From contig NZ_JAATIT010000006.1 in assembly GCF_011926545.1 (NCBI RefSeq), positions 1 through 64,000 on the forward strand: a stretch of DNA of 64,000 nucleotides. The letters are read 5' to 3'. Origin of the DNA: Sphingopyxis italica (GTDB lineage: Bacteria > Pseudomonadota > Alphaproteobacteria > Sphingomonadales > Sphingomonadaceae). Below, one piece after another: positions 25,129 through 33,417 of this stretch. The position numbers and the translations under genes were made by a program. The notes beneath the pieces were generated by a model, which saw only the letters and a program-made list of their open reading frames with translations, was not told the DNA's origin and searched no databases. Every line of letters begins with the position of its first letter. The first letter of the stretch is position 1.

Positions 25129-26388
25129 TCAGCGCACGCCATAACGTGCGATGGAAAGATCGGCAGCCTCGATGTCGGGCGCACGGTCACTGACGAGATC
25201 GGCAATCAGCCGGCCCGACCCGCAGGCCATCGTCCAGCCTAATGTACCGTGGCCGGTGTTGAGGAAGAGATTGTCGTAGGGGGTCTCGCCGATAACGGGC
25301 GTGCCGTCGGGCGTCATCGGCCGCAGTCCCGACCAGTAGCTGGCGGCGTCGATGTCGCCGGCGCCCGGGAAGAGGTCTGTGAGCGAGTGGACGAGTGTGG
25401 CGCGGCGGCGTTCGGGCAGCGCGTTGTTGTATCCCGAAATCTCCGCCATCCCGCCGACGCGGATGCGGTCGCCGAGTCGCGTGATCGCGATCTTGTAGCT
25501 TTCGTCCATCAACGTCGATTCGGGCGCGCGCGCCGGATCGACGATCGGGACGGTGATCGAATAGCCTTTTACCGGATAGACGGGCAGCCGGAGCCCAAGC
25601 GGCCGCAGCATCGCCGCTGAATGGCTGCCGAGCGCCAGGACATAGCGATCGGCGGTGATCCGGCCGTGGTCGGTTTCGATCCCCGCGACGCGTCCGTCTT
25701 CGACCGCCAGCGAACGGATCGCCTCGCCATAGCGGAAAGCGACGCCGCGCTCGGCGGCCATGGCAGCGAGGGCGCCGGTGAATATGAAGCAATCGCCCGT
25801 CTCGTCGCCCGGGAGACGGAGGCCGCCGACGATCTTCTCGCGCGCCGCAACGAGGCCGGGTTCGGCCGCGATGCACCCCTCGCGATCGAGCAGTTCGAAC
25901 GGGACGCCGCCGGCCTGGAGAACGGCGATGTCCTTCGCGGTTCCATCAAGCTGCTTCTGCGTCCGGAACAGTTGCAGCGTTCCCTGCATCCGTTCGTCAT
26001 AGGCGATGCCGGTGTCGGCACGCAGCGCGATGAGCCGGTCGCGGCTATATTCGGCAAGCCGCACCATACGCGCCTTATTGACCGCATAGCGGGCGCTCGT
26101 GCAGTTGCGCAGCATCGCGAACAACCAGCCCAGCATCTCGCGATCGACCTCGGGCTGGAGGATCAGCGGTGCGTGCCGCATCATCAGCCATCGGATCGCC
26201 TTTTGCGGGATGCCGGGCGCGGCCCAGGGCGAAGCATAGCCCGGAGAGATTTCGCCGGCATTGGCAAAGCTCGTCTCGAGCGCCGGGCCGGGCTGGCGAT
26301 CGATCACGACGACATCATGCCCGGCTTCGGCGAGATACCAGGCCGATGTGACGCCGATGACGCCGCTGCCAAGAACCGCGACCTTCAT
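25129..26388 (-). CDS. dadA: D-amino-acid dehydrogenase small subunit
   Basis: 419 residues of the FAD-dependent DAO superfamily, DadA type. It starts with the dinucleotide motif ([20 protein letters not shown]), followed by the DadA signature [20 protein letters not shown] and a C-terminal [15 protein letters not shown]. The enzyme oxidises D-alanine and other D-amino acids to 2-oxo acids, passing electrons to the membrane. ATG 26388 is chosen because it starts the FAD fold and overlaps the alr stop by four bases. With alr and the divergent Lrp regulator it forms the usual alanine catabolic unit. Confidence 0.95.
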   Translation of the reverse strand: MKVAVLGSGVIGVTSAWYLAEAGHDVVVIDRQPGPALETSFANAGEISPGYASPWAAPGIPQKAIRWLMMRHAPLILQPEVDREMLGWLFAMLRNCTSARYAVNKARMVRLAEYSRDRLIALRADTGIAYDERMQGTLQLFRTQKQLDGTAKDIAVLQAGGVPFELLDREGCIAAEPGLVAAREKIVGGLRLPGDETGDCFIFTGALAAMAAERGVAFRYGEAIRSLAVEDGRVAGIETDHGRITADRYVLALGSHSAAMLRPLGLRLPVYPVKGYSITVPIVDPARAPESTLMDESYKIAITRLGDRIRVGGMAEISGYNNALPERRRATLVHSLTDLFPGAGDIDAASYWSGLRPMTPDGTPVIGETPYDNLFLNTGHGTLGWTMACGSGRLIADLVSDRAPDIEAADLSIARYGVR

Positions 26389-27554
26389 GCCGCCACTGCC
26401 CGGTCGCGCACCGATGCAGGGAGATAGGCCCGGTCGTAGCGCGCACCGAGGCCAGCCAGCATCTCGTAGGAGATGGTTCCCGCGTCGTCGGCGAGGCTGT
26501 CGACCGACTGGTGCGGGCCGATCAGCTCGACCCAGCCCCCGACCTCGATGCCGCCCGGCGGGAGCGCGGTGACGTCGATCGTGATGCTGTCCATCGACAC
26601 GCGGCCGACGATCGGCAGCCGCGCGCCGGCGTGCCAGGCCGCACCGCGATTGCCGAGCGAACGCGGCAATCCGTCGGCATAGCCGACACCGATCGTGGCG
26701 ATGCGGCTTTCGCGTTCGCAATAATGACTGTGACCATATCCGACCGCGCCACCCGCCACGATCGTGCGAATCTGGATAACGCGGGCTTCAAGGTCGACGA
26801 CCGGTCGCATCGGATTGAGGCCGCTCTGGTTCGGCGCGCCGCCGTAAAGCGCGATGCCGGCCCGGACGATATCGGCGTGAAAATCGGCGGGCAGGAAGGC
26901 GCCGCCCGAATTGGCAAGCGCGCGGGGAATGCCGGGGAAAAGCGCGGCCGCGGTTTGGAAGCAGGCGAGCTGTGCGGCATTGGCGGGGTGCTCGGGTGTA
27001 TCGGCGCAGGCGAGGTGGCTCATGACCATGACGAGCTCGATCGCCGAATGGAATTGGGCGTTGCCGGCCAGCGGCGCCAGATCCTCGATCGCTATTCCAA
27101 GCCGTCCCATGCCGCTGTCCAGTTGAAGCACCGCGGGCAGCCGCGTTCCGGCCTTCTGCGCGACTTCTGCCCAGCGATGGACCTGTTCGGGGGAATTGAG
27201 GACGGGAGTGATAGCGGCCTCGGCGCACAGTGCCTCGGCACCGGGCGGCAGGCCATTGAGCACGACCAGCCTGAATTCGGCCCGCAAGGCGGGGCGCAGC
27301 GCCAGCGCCTCGCCCAGATGGGCGACGAAGAAAAGCCGGCATCCCGCATCGCACAATGCCTGCGCAACCTTGATCGCGCCGAGACCATAAGCATTCGCCT
27401 TGACGACGGCGCCGACTTCGGCAGGAGCGACACGCTCGGCGATCAGCCGATAGTTGGCCGCGATCGCACCCAGGTCGATGCGCAGTCGCCCGCCGCTCAA
27501 GCCCCCGATATCCATATCCTCGATCCCCGCCGGTGCATCCGGTGGGCATTGCAT
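26385..27554 (-). CDS. alr: Alanine racemase (catabolic, DadX-like)
   Basis: 389 residues. PLP enzyme interconverting L- and D-alanine. The PLP lysine motif is [10 protein letters not shown], the second catalytic base region is [20 protein letters not shown] and the C-terminal [14 protein letters not shown] carries the usual signature. It overlaps dadA, so it most likely serves alanine breakdown rather than cell-wall synthesis. The start is ambiguous: ATG 27554 lies close to the putative operator and lacks a clear binding site; ATG 27515 follows GAGG closely and would remove 13 residues. Confidence 0.93.
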   Translation of the reverse strand: MQCPPDAPAGIEDMDIGGLSGGRLRIDLGAIAANYRLIAERVAPAEVGAVVKANAYGLGAIKVAQALCDAGCRLFFVAHLGEALALRPALRAEFRLVVLNGLPPGAEALCAEAAITPVLNSPEQVHRWAEVAQKAGTRLPAVLQLDSGMGRLGIAIEDLAPLAGNAQFHSAIELVMVMSHLACADTPEHPANAAQLACFQTAAALFPGIPRALANSGGAFLPADFHADIVRAGIALYGGAPNQSGLNPMRPVVDLEARVIQIRTIVAGGAVGYGHSHYCERESRIATIGVGYADGLPRSLGNRGAAWHAGARLPIVGRVSMDSITIDVTALPPGGIEVGGWVELIGPHQSVDSLADDAGTISYEMLAGLGARYDRAYLPASVRDRAVAA

Positions 27555-27567
27555 CTAGACAAAGATT

Positions 27568-27598
27568 GTTCGAATGTTCGATCGAACTATGGTTCGTT
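27568..27598. promoter_or_regulatory. Palindromic operator between alr and the lrp-type gene
   Basis: GTTCGATCGAAC at 27576-27587 is a perfect 12-base palindrome, with GTTCGAA just before it (27568-27574) and GGTTCG after it (27591-27596). It lies in the divergent promoter of alr-dadA and the Lrp/AsnC gene, where such a regulator normally binds. Binding is inferred. Confidence 0.55.
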
Positions 27599-27657
27599 TC
27601 GGCAAAAATCGGTGCTATCTGCAACAATCATCGACAGAAATGGAATGATATTGCGCC

Positions 27658-28119
27658 ATGGACTCGATCGACCGGAATATTGTGAGGCTGCTGCGCCGCA
27701 ACGCCCGCATCCCGAACAGCCAGTTGGCGGCGGAGGTGGGCCTGTCGCCCTCGGCCTGCCTGCGGCGCGTCGGCAATCTCGAGGCAAGTGGGGTGATCCG
27801 CGGTTATACTGCCATCGTAGCGGCGCCGGAGGAGGGCGGGGTTATCGCGATCGTGCGGATCAGCCTCGAACGGCAGACCGAGGCCTATCTCAACCGGTTC
27901 GAAGAAGCGGTGCGCCAGCATCCGGAGATCGAGGAATGTTTCCTGATGACCGGCGACGCCGATTATCTGCTCCGGGCCTCGGCCGCGAGCGCCGCGGCCT
28001 ATGAGGGGATTCACAAGAATATCCTCTCGCGCCTGCCGGGCGTAGCCCGCATCCACTCCAGTCTCGCGATGCGAAGCGTGCTCAGCCACCTGCCGGGACG
28101 GGGCAGGCGGGGAGCATAG
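27658..28119 (+). CDS. Lrp/AsnC-family transcriptional regulator
   Basis: 153 residues: N-terminal helix-turn-helix (DSIDRNIVRLLRRNARIPNS, QLAAEVGLSPSACLRRV) and a C-terminal RAM effector domain (ECFLMTGDADYLLRASAAS). It is divergent from alr-dadA-ridA and most likely activates that unit in response to alanine, as the Lrp-type DadR/AlaR regulators do. A palindrome lies between them. The assignment to alanine rests on gene position. Confidence 0.92.
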   Translation: MDSIDRNIVRLLRRNARIPNSQLAAEVGLSPSACLRRVGNLEASGVIRGYTAIVAAPEEGGVIAIVRISLERQTEAYLNRFEEAVRQHPEIEECFLMTGDADYLLRASAASAAAYEGIHKNILSRLPGVARIHSSLAMRSVLSHLPGRGRRGA

Positions 28120-28260
28120 CCGGGCCCGGATTCTTCCGTTCCACTTGTCCGGAACCTTCCCGATACCAAGGATTCGCGCCGCCGGGAAATGGCATTGGTT
28201 TCCTTGTCGGAAAATGCGACCTCGTTCGTCTAGGGAAGCAAAGGGCAATTCGGGAGCGGC

Positions 28261-28737
28261 ATGTCGAGCCTCGCTGAGATGATGGCAAAAGCCAGACGGG
28301 CGGTGATGCGGCGCGGCGTTTCCGCGGCGGATGCGGACGAGTTTGTCCACGACGCTTTTATCAAGGTCGAGCAATATGAACGGGCCCATGCGGCGGAGTC
28401 GAGGGAGGCGTTGCTCGTGACGGCGGCGGTCAATCTGTCGATCGACCGGGCGCGCAGGAACCGGCGCGCGCCGTTCGCGGCGCATGACGACATCCAGGCG
28501 ATCGCCGATGGTGCGCCCGATCCGGGGCAGATCGTCGAGGAGCGTGCGCGCCTTGTCCATGCCGCGCGCGGGCTCGACCAATTGCCCGAACGGACCCGGC
28601 GCATCCTGCTGAAGCGCCGACTCGACAATCTTCCCTTCGCCGAGATCGCCCGCTCGGAAAATATGTCGGTCGCGGCGGTCGAAAAGCAGGTCGCGCGCGC
28701 GACGCTGCAACTGATGAAATGGATGGAGCAATGGTGA
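28261..28737 (+). CDS. ECF sigma factor, FecI-like
   Basis: 158 residues with sigma region 2 (ADADEFVHDAFIKVEQYE, LSIDRARRNRR) and region 4 (LPERTRRILLKRRLDNLPFA, EIARSENMSVAAVEKQVARA). It would direct RNA polymerase to the TonB receptor operon when released by the FecR partner encoded next. The stop overlaps the FecR start region. The small gap upstream (28120-28260) must hold its promoter; none was assigned. Confidence 0.93.
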   Translation: MSSLAEMMAKARRAVMRRGVSAADADEFVHDAFIKVEQYERAHAAESREALLVTAAVNLSIDRARRNRRAPFAAHDDIQAIADGAPDPGQIVEERARLVHAARGLDQLPERTRRILLKRRLDNLPFAEIARSENMSVAAVEKQVARATLQLMKWMEQW

Positions 28738-29705
28738 GCGGGCAGAGCCCATCCGAACGGACGGCGGCCGAAGCGGCCGCATGGCTCGCCCGCCTCGAAT
28801 CGACGGGGCGGACCGAAGCCACCGAGGCGGGGCTGCGCGCCTGGCTCGATGCCGATGCGAGTCACCGCGGCGCATTCGAGAAGGCGATGGACCTGTGGGC
28901 GATCCTGCCCGGCGCCGCCGCGCTGCGCGACGGCGGCGAAAGCGCCGCCGATCCGTTGCCCGTGTTCCGGAACAGGATAGGCGCTCGCGCCCGGTCGCTG
29001 GCGCTCGTCGCGTCCTTCCTGATCGTCGCCCTGGTTTCGGGATGGTGGCTGATGCAGCAGCCGACGGGCTATGCGACGGCGATCGGCGAGCAGAAGGTCG
29101 CGACGCTGGAGGACGGCACGCGGATCGCGCTCAACACCGATACGCACCTCAGCGTCCGTTATGAGGAGGCGGCGCGCAAAATCGTCATGGACGACGGCGA
29201 GGCGATGTTCGAGGTCGCCCGCAATCCGGCGCGGCCCTTCGTCGTCACGGCCGGGAACAAGAGCGTTACCGCGATCGGCACGAGCTTCATCGTGCGCAAG
29301 GCGGGCAATGCCGTCACCGTGACGCTGATTTCCGGAAAGGTCCGCGTCGACACCTATTCCTCGCCCGCGGCCGCGCGCCCCGTCCAGTCGACGATGCTGA
29401 CGCCGGGCGAGCGGTTCGCCGCCGCGGCCGATACCGCCGCGATGGTGACGCCCGTTTCGTCGGAGGCCGCAACGGCATGGCGGCGCGGACAGGTGATGTT
29501 CAACGATACGCCGCTGTCGGCGGCGATCGCCGAACTCAACCGCTATGGCGGGCCGCAGGTCGACATAGCCGACCCCCGGCTGGGCGCGCTGACGGTGTCG
29601 GGAGTCTTCGCGACCAACGACACGGCGGAGTTCGCCGATGCGGTCGCCGCGCTCCACGGCTTGAACGTCGATCGCGATGCGGGCCGGATCCGCCTTGGTC
29701 GTTAG
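28731..29705 (+). CDS. FecR-family anti-sigma/signal transducer
   Basis: About 324 residues: N-terminal cytoplasmic DUF4880-type segment (AAWLARLEST, LRAWLDADASHRGAFEKAMD), one membrane helix (SLALVASFLIVALVSGWWLM), then a periplasmic FecR domain (LEDGTRIALNTDTHLSVRYE, DGEAMFEVARNPARPFVV) and a C-terminal STN-like contact domain. It relays receptor occupancy to the ECF sigma factor. ATG 28731 overlaps the sigma stop; an ATG at 28719 in the same frame is also possible. Confidence 0.93.
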   Translation: MVSGQSPSERTAAEAAAWLARLESTGRTEATEAGLRAWLDADASHRGAFEKAMDLWAILPGAAALRDGGESAADPLPVFRNRIGARARSLALVASFLIVALVSGWWLMQQPTGYATAIGEQKVATLEDGTRIALNTDTHLSVRYEEAARKIVMDDGEAMFEVARNPARPFVVTAGNKSVTAIGTSFIVRKAGNAVTVTLISGKVRVDTYSSPAAARPVQSTMLTPGERFAAAADTAAMVTPVSSEAATAWRRGQVMFNDTPLSAAIAELNRYGGPQVDIADPRLGALTVSGVFATNDTAEFADAVAALHGLNVDRDAGRIRLGR

Positions 29706-29868
29706 GCCATGGCGGCGCATCGGTTAAACCGATGAAAACCGTAATAATATTTCGCCATCCGCCAAACACGAAAATTTTATTTCATTCCGATGTCGGTTTT
29801 GCGGCGATCGCGCGTCTGCTTGAAAGAGGCGGGTCGCAAGCAACACCCCGCTCATCAGGGGGCCATTG

Positions 29869-32800
29869 ATGATTTCGAAAGCCACGCTCGCGGCTTGTGC
29901 CGCAACGATTGCCATCGTCTCCAACACCGCCGCGGCCCGGACGCAGGCCGAATATGATCTCGACCTGTCGGAACAGCCGCTCGCCCGCTCGCTTCGCGAT
30001 GTCGCGTCGAAGACCGGCACCAATATCGTCTTCGTAAGCTCGGTGGTGCGCGGCAAGACGGCGCCGTCGCTGCGCGGCCGCTATACGGCGGGCGGCGCCT
30101 ATCGCGCGCTGATCGAGGGGTCGGGGTTGGTCCTGCGCGAAACCGCGGGCGGTTCCTATATCGTGACCCGCCCGTCGGGCGGCGCGCCTTCGACCGCCTC
30201 CGACCGCCCGGCGGCCGAGGGCGCGGGGTCGATCTCGGGCCGCGTCGCCCAGTCCGACGGCAATCGCAACATTTCCGGCGCGCTGGTGCGGATCGAGGAA
30301 ACGGGGCAGGTCGCGGCCGCCGACGATCTCGGCAATTTCCGTTTCGCGCGCGTTCCCACCGGCACTTATACGCTGACCGTCTCCTTCCTCGGCTTTATCG
30401 AGCAGTCGACGCGGGTCGATGTGGTTCGGGGCGAGCAGACCAATGCCGAATTCTGGATGGACGAGGGCAGCAACGCGGCCGGCGAAATCGTCGTCTATGG
30501 CTCGCGCAGTGCGCGCGCCAACGCGCTCAACCTTCAGCGCACCGCCGAAAACAGCTCCGACGTCGTCTCGGTCGACGATCTCGGCAATTTTACCGGCACG
30601 ACGATCTCGGAAGCGCTGCGCCGCGTGCCGGGGGTCTCGTTCCAGCGCGACGGGCTGACCGGCGACGGGACCAATATCATGATCCGCGGGCTCGACCCCG
30701 ACATGAACGCGGTCAAGCTCAACGGCCTGAACCTGCCGGTCGGCAACGGTGTCGGGCGCTCGGCCGACCTGTCGAACATGCTCGCCGATTCGGTCAGCAA
30801 GATCACGATCAGCAAGAGCTTGCTGCCGAGCCAGGACAGCGCGGGGACCGGCGGGCTGGTCGAGATCGAGACGCTGTCGCCGCTCAACCGGCCGCGGCGT
30901 TACGCCAATCTGCTGATCGAGGGGGGCAAGAGCGGCAGGAGTTTCAGCGACGATGTGCTGGTGTCGGGAACGATCGCCGGCAAGTTCGGCGCCGACGAGA
31001 ATTTCGGGCTCAGCGCCTCGGTGCAATATCGCAAGTCGAGCAACCGTTCGATCAGCTATGGCCACAATCTGCGCTATGGCGAGTTTCTGCCGCCCGATGC
31101 CGACGGCAATCCGACGCTAGAACAATATGATGCGGTCGACCCGCTCGCGACCTTTCCCTTCCTGCCCGACGCGACGCGCGCCTTTCCGCTCAGCCTCGGC
31201 ACCAGTTTCAACCATGTCGAGACCGAAAATATCGCCGCGACGCTGTCGGCCGAGTGGAAGGTCGGCGACCACAGCAATCTGAAATTCGACTATCAGCACA
31301 GCGAGGCACGCCGCACGACGACGCAGCTCAACGAAAGCTTCGGCGTCGATCTCGACTATGTCGCGACGCCGACCAGCGGCAATCGCACCGCATTGGTTCT
31401 CGATCTCACGCCGGGCAACGAGGCGATCGAGCATACGCAAAACTATGTCTACGACCGTAATGCCCGCAACATCACCGACACCTACAGCCTCGGCGGCAGC
31501 ACCAAGGCGGGGCGGTTCGAGTTCGAATATCTGCTGGGTTACGCGCATGGCAGCGAGCGCCATCCGTCGAATTTCGGCCTGCAACTCCGCATGCCCGCCG
31601 CCGATGCGCGCGCCGAATATTTTCTCGCCCAGGCGACCGACCCGACGCTCGGCTATATCGTCACACCGTTCGGCCCGCGCGGCGGCAAGGGGCTGCAACT
31701 GCCGCTGCTGACCGAGGCGGGATGGGATTTCGTCAACGACGCGTCCAATTTCACGATCGACGCCGCCAGCGGTCAGATCGACGTCACGCGCGGCAAGAAC
31801 GACCGCTATACCGCCGAATATAGCGCCAAGTTCAACGCCGGCTGGGGTCCGCTGACCTATGTCGAGGCGGGGGTGCAGTTCGAGCGGGTGGAGTTCCAGA
31901 GCCGGCTCGCGCGTTCGCAGTTCGGCGGCAACGTCCCGATCGGCGCGCTGCCGCTCACCCTCGTCCCCAACGATCTTTCGCGCATCGGCGTCACGGGCTC
32001 GCGCTTCGTCGTGATCGGCGAGCACTCGCTCAGGGATTTCGTCGACAATGTGAATGATTATGTCGGCGGCACCAGCGGACTGCAACTCACGCCGATCGTC
32101 CTGCCCGAGGATATCAACCGCGAACGCACGCTCGAACAGAATCTCGCGGGTTATGTCCAGTCGCGCCTCGACATCGGCAAGCTGGAAATCATCGGCGGCG
32201 TGCGCCTCAACCGCACGCGGCTGGAGGCCGACAATCTGGTCTTTCCGACCTATATCGGGCCGATCGACCCGTCGAACGGCGGCGGTTTCGGCATCGACCT
32301 CAAATTCCAGAACGACTTCACCCGGCTGGCGAGCCAGAAGGCGACGACGACCGACTGGCTGCCGCGCATCCTGTTCAACTATCGTCAAAGCGACAATCTG
32401 ATCTTCCGCGGCGGCTATTTCCTGTCGGTCGCGCGGCCGCAGATCGGCCAGCTGTCGGCGCAGACGCGGATCAGCTTCATCAACATCCCGATTCCGGGGC
32501 CCGACGGGTTGAAGCCGGTGCTGACGATCAACACCGGCAACCCCGACCTCAAGCCCGCGACGACGCATAATTTCGACCTCAGCGTCGAATATTATGACCA
32601 GGATATCGGCGTGCTGAAGCTGTCGGGATTCTACAAGCGGATCAAGAATCTGCTCCAGGCGAATGCGACGAACGGGCCCGCGCAGCTCGCCGCGGTGCCG
32701 CTGCCCGATCATATCTATTTCCAGGGCGCGCCCTATTTCGATCCCGCGCATCCCGAAAATTACTTCATCACCGGGTCGACGCCGTCGAACAGCAACAAGA

Positions 32801-33333
32801 TGGCGACGATATGGGGGATCGAGGCGCAGGCCGAGCGGCGCTTCAACTTCCTGCCCGGTGCGCTTTCGGGGCTCGGCATCTATGCCAATTACACCTTCAC
32901 CAAGAGCAAGCGCGGGCAGATCTACAATTGGCCCTATGGCGCCCCCGGGGAGGAAGTCTATGAATTCTCGGGCATTTCGTTCAACAATCAGCCGAAACAT
33001 TCGGGCACGGTCGCGCTGACCTATAATAAATATGGGATCGACGCGACGCTGGCCTATGGTTTCCAGTCGCGCACGCTCGACAATTTCTACCCGCGCGGCC
33101 TCTCGGTCTATCGCGAGGGCGTCCGCACGCTCGACTTCCGCTTCGAATATTGGATGCAGCCAAGCTTCGGCAAACTGCGCCTCTATGTCGAGGGCGAGGA
33201 TCTGCTCAAAGGCACGGACAGCCCCGATCTGCTCGGCTCGGTCGGCGGGCTGGGCGACACGCCGCGCTTCTACAGCGGCGCGACCTATCTCGGCGGCCGC
33301 CGCGTCAAAGCCGGCGTCGCCGTCACTTTCTGA
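29869..33333 (+). CDS. TonB-dependent transducer-type receptor with STN domain
   Basis: 1154 residues, large for the family. In order: signal peptide (to about 24, ending TAAA), STN signalling domain (about 28-100, LDLSEQPLARSLRDVASKTG), a carboxypeptidase-regulatory-like beta domain (about 120-200, SGALVRIEETGQ, GTYTLTVSFLGF), plug (about 205-330, VPGVSFQRDGLTGDGTNIMI) and a barrel ending in VAVTF. The STN domain and the neighbouring sigma/FecR pair mark it as a self-regulating receptor. Receptors with the extra N-terminal beta domain often carry large substrates such as peptides, proteins or glycans. An M16 protease follows 84 bases downstream, favouring a polypeptide substrate by inference. 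Confidence 0.93.
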   Translation: MISKATLAACAATIAIVSNTAAARTQAEYDLDLSEQPLARSLRDVASKTGTNIVFVSSVVRGKTAPSLRGRYTAGGAYRALIEGSGLVLRETAGGSYIVTRPSGGAPSTASDRPAAEGAGSISGRVAQSDGNRNISGALVRIEETGQVAAADDLGNFRFARVPTGTYTLTVSFLGFIEQSTRVDVVRGEQTNAEFWMDEGSNAAGEIVVYGSRSARANALNLQRTAENSSDVVSVDDLGNFTGTTISEALRRVPGVSFQRDGLTGDGTNIMIRGLDPDMNAVKLNGLNLPVGNGVGRSADLSNMLADSVSKITISKSLLPSQDSAGTGGLVEIETLSPLNRPRRYANLLIEGGKSGRSFSDDVLVSGTIAGKFGADENFGLSASVQYRKSSNRSISYGHNLRYGEFLPPDADGNPTLEQYDAVDPLATFPFLPDATRAFPLSLGTSFNHVETENIAATLSAEWKVGDHSNLKFDYQHSEARRTTTQLNESFGVDLDYVATPTSGNRTALVLDLTPGNEAIEHTQNYVYDRNARNITDTYSLGGSTKAGRFEFEYLLGYAHGSERHPSNFGLQLRMPAADARAEYFLAQATDPTLGYIVTPFGPRGGKGLQLPLLTEAGWDFVNDASNFTIDAASGQIDVTRGKNDRYTAEYSAKFNAGWGPLTYVEAGVQFERVEFQSRLARSQFGGNVPIGALPLTLVPNDLSRIGVTGSRFVVIGEHSLRDFVDNVNDYVGGTSGLQLTPIVLPEDINRERTLEQNLAGYVQSRLDIGKLEIIGGVRLNRTRLEADNLVFPTYIGPIDPSNGGGFGIDLKFQNDFTRLASQKATTTDWLPRILFNYRQSDNLIFRGGYFLSVARPQIGQLSAQTRISFINIPIPGPDGLKPVLTINTGNPDLKPATTHNFDLSVEYYDQDIGVLKLSGFYKRIKNLLQANATNGPAQLAAVPLPDHIYFQGAPYFDPAHPENYFITGSTPSNSNKMATIWGIEAQAERRFNFLPGALSGLGIYANYTFTKSKRGQIYNWPYGAPGEEVYEFSGISFNNQPKHSGTVALTYNKYGIDATLAYGFQSRTLDNFYPRGLSVYREGVRTLDFRFEYWMQPSFGKLRLYVEGEDLLKGTDSPDLLGSVGGLGDTPRFYSGATYLGGRRVKAGVAVTF

Positions 33334-33417
33334 CGTCCATTTCCCTTCCGGCCGGCTGTTCTTGTCCCGGACCAGCCGACCGGATTTCCCCCGAAGATGC
33401 GACAGGAGCTTCTCCTT

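Noticed and set aside
27568..27576. GTTCGAAT resembling a tRNA T-loop
   Set aside because: No acceptor, anticodon or CCA structure surrounds it, and it lies in a palindromic operator between alr and lrp.
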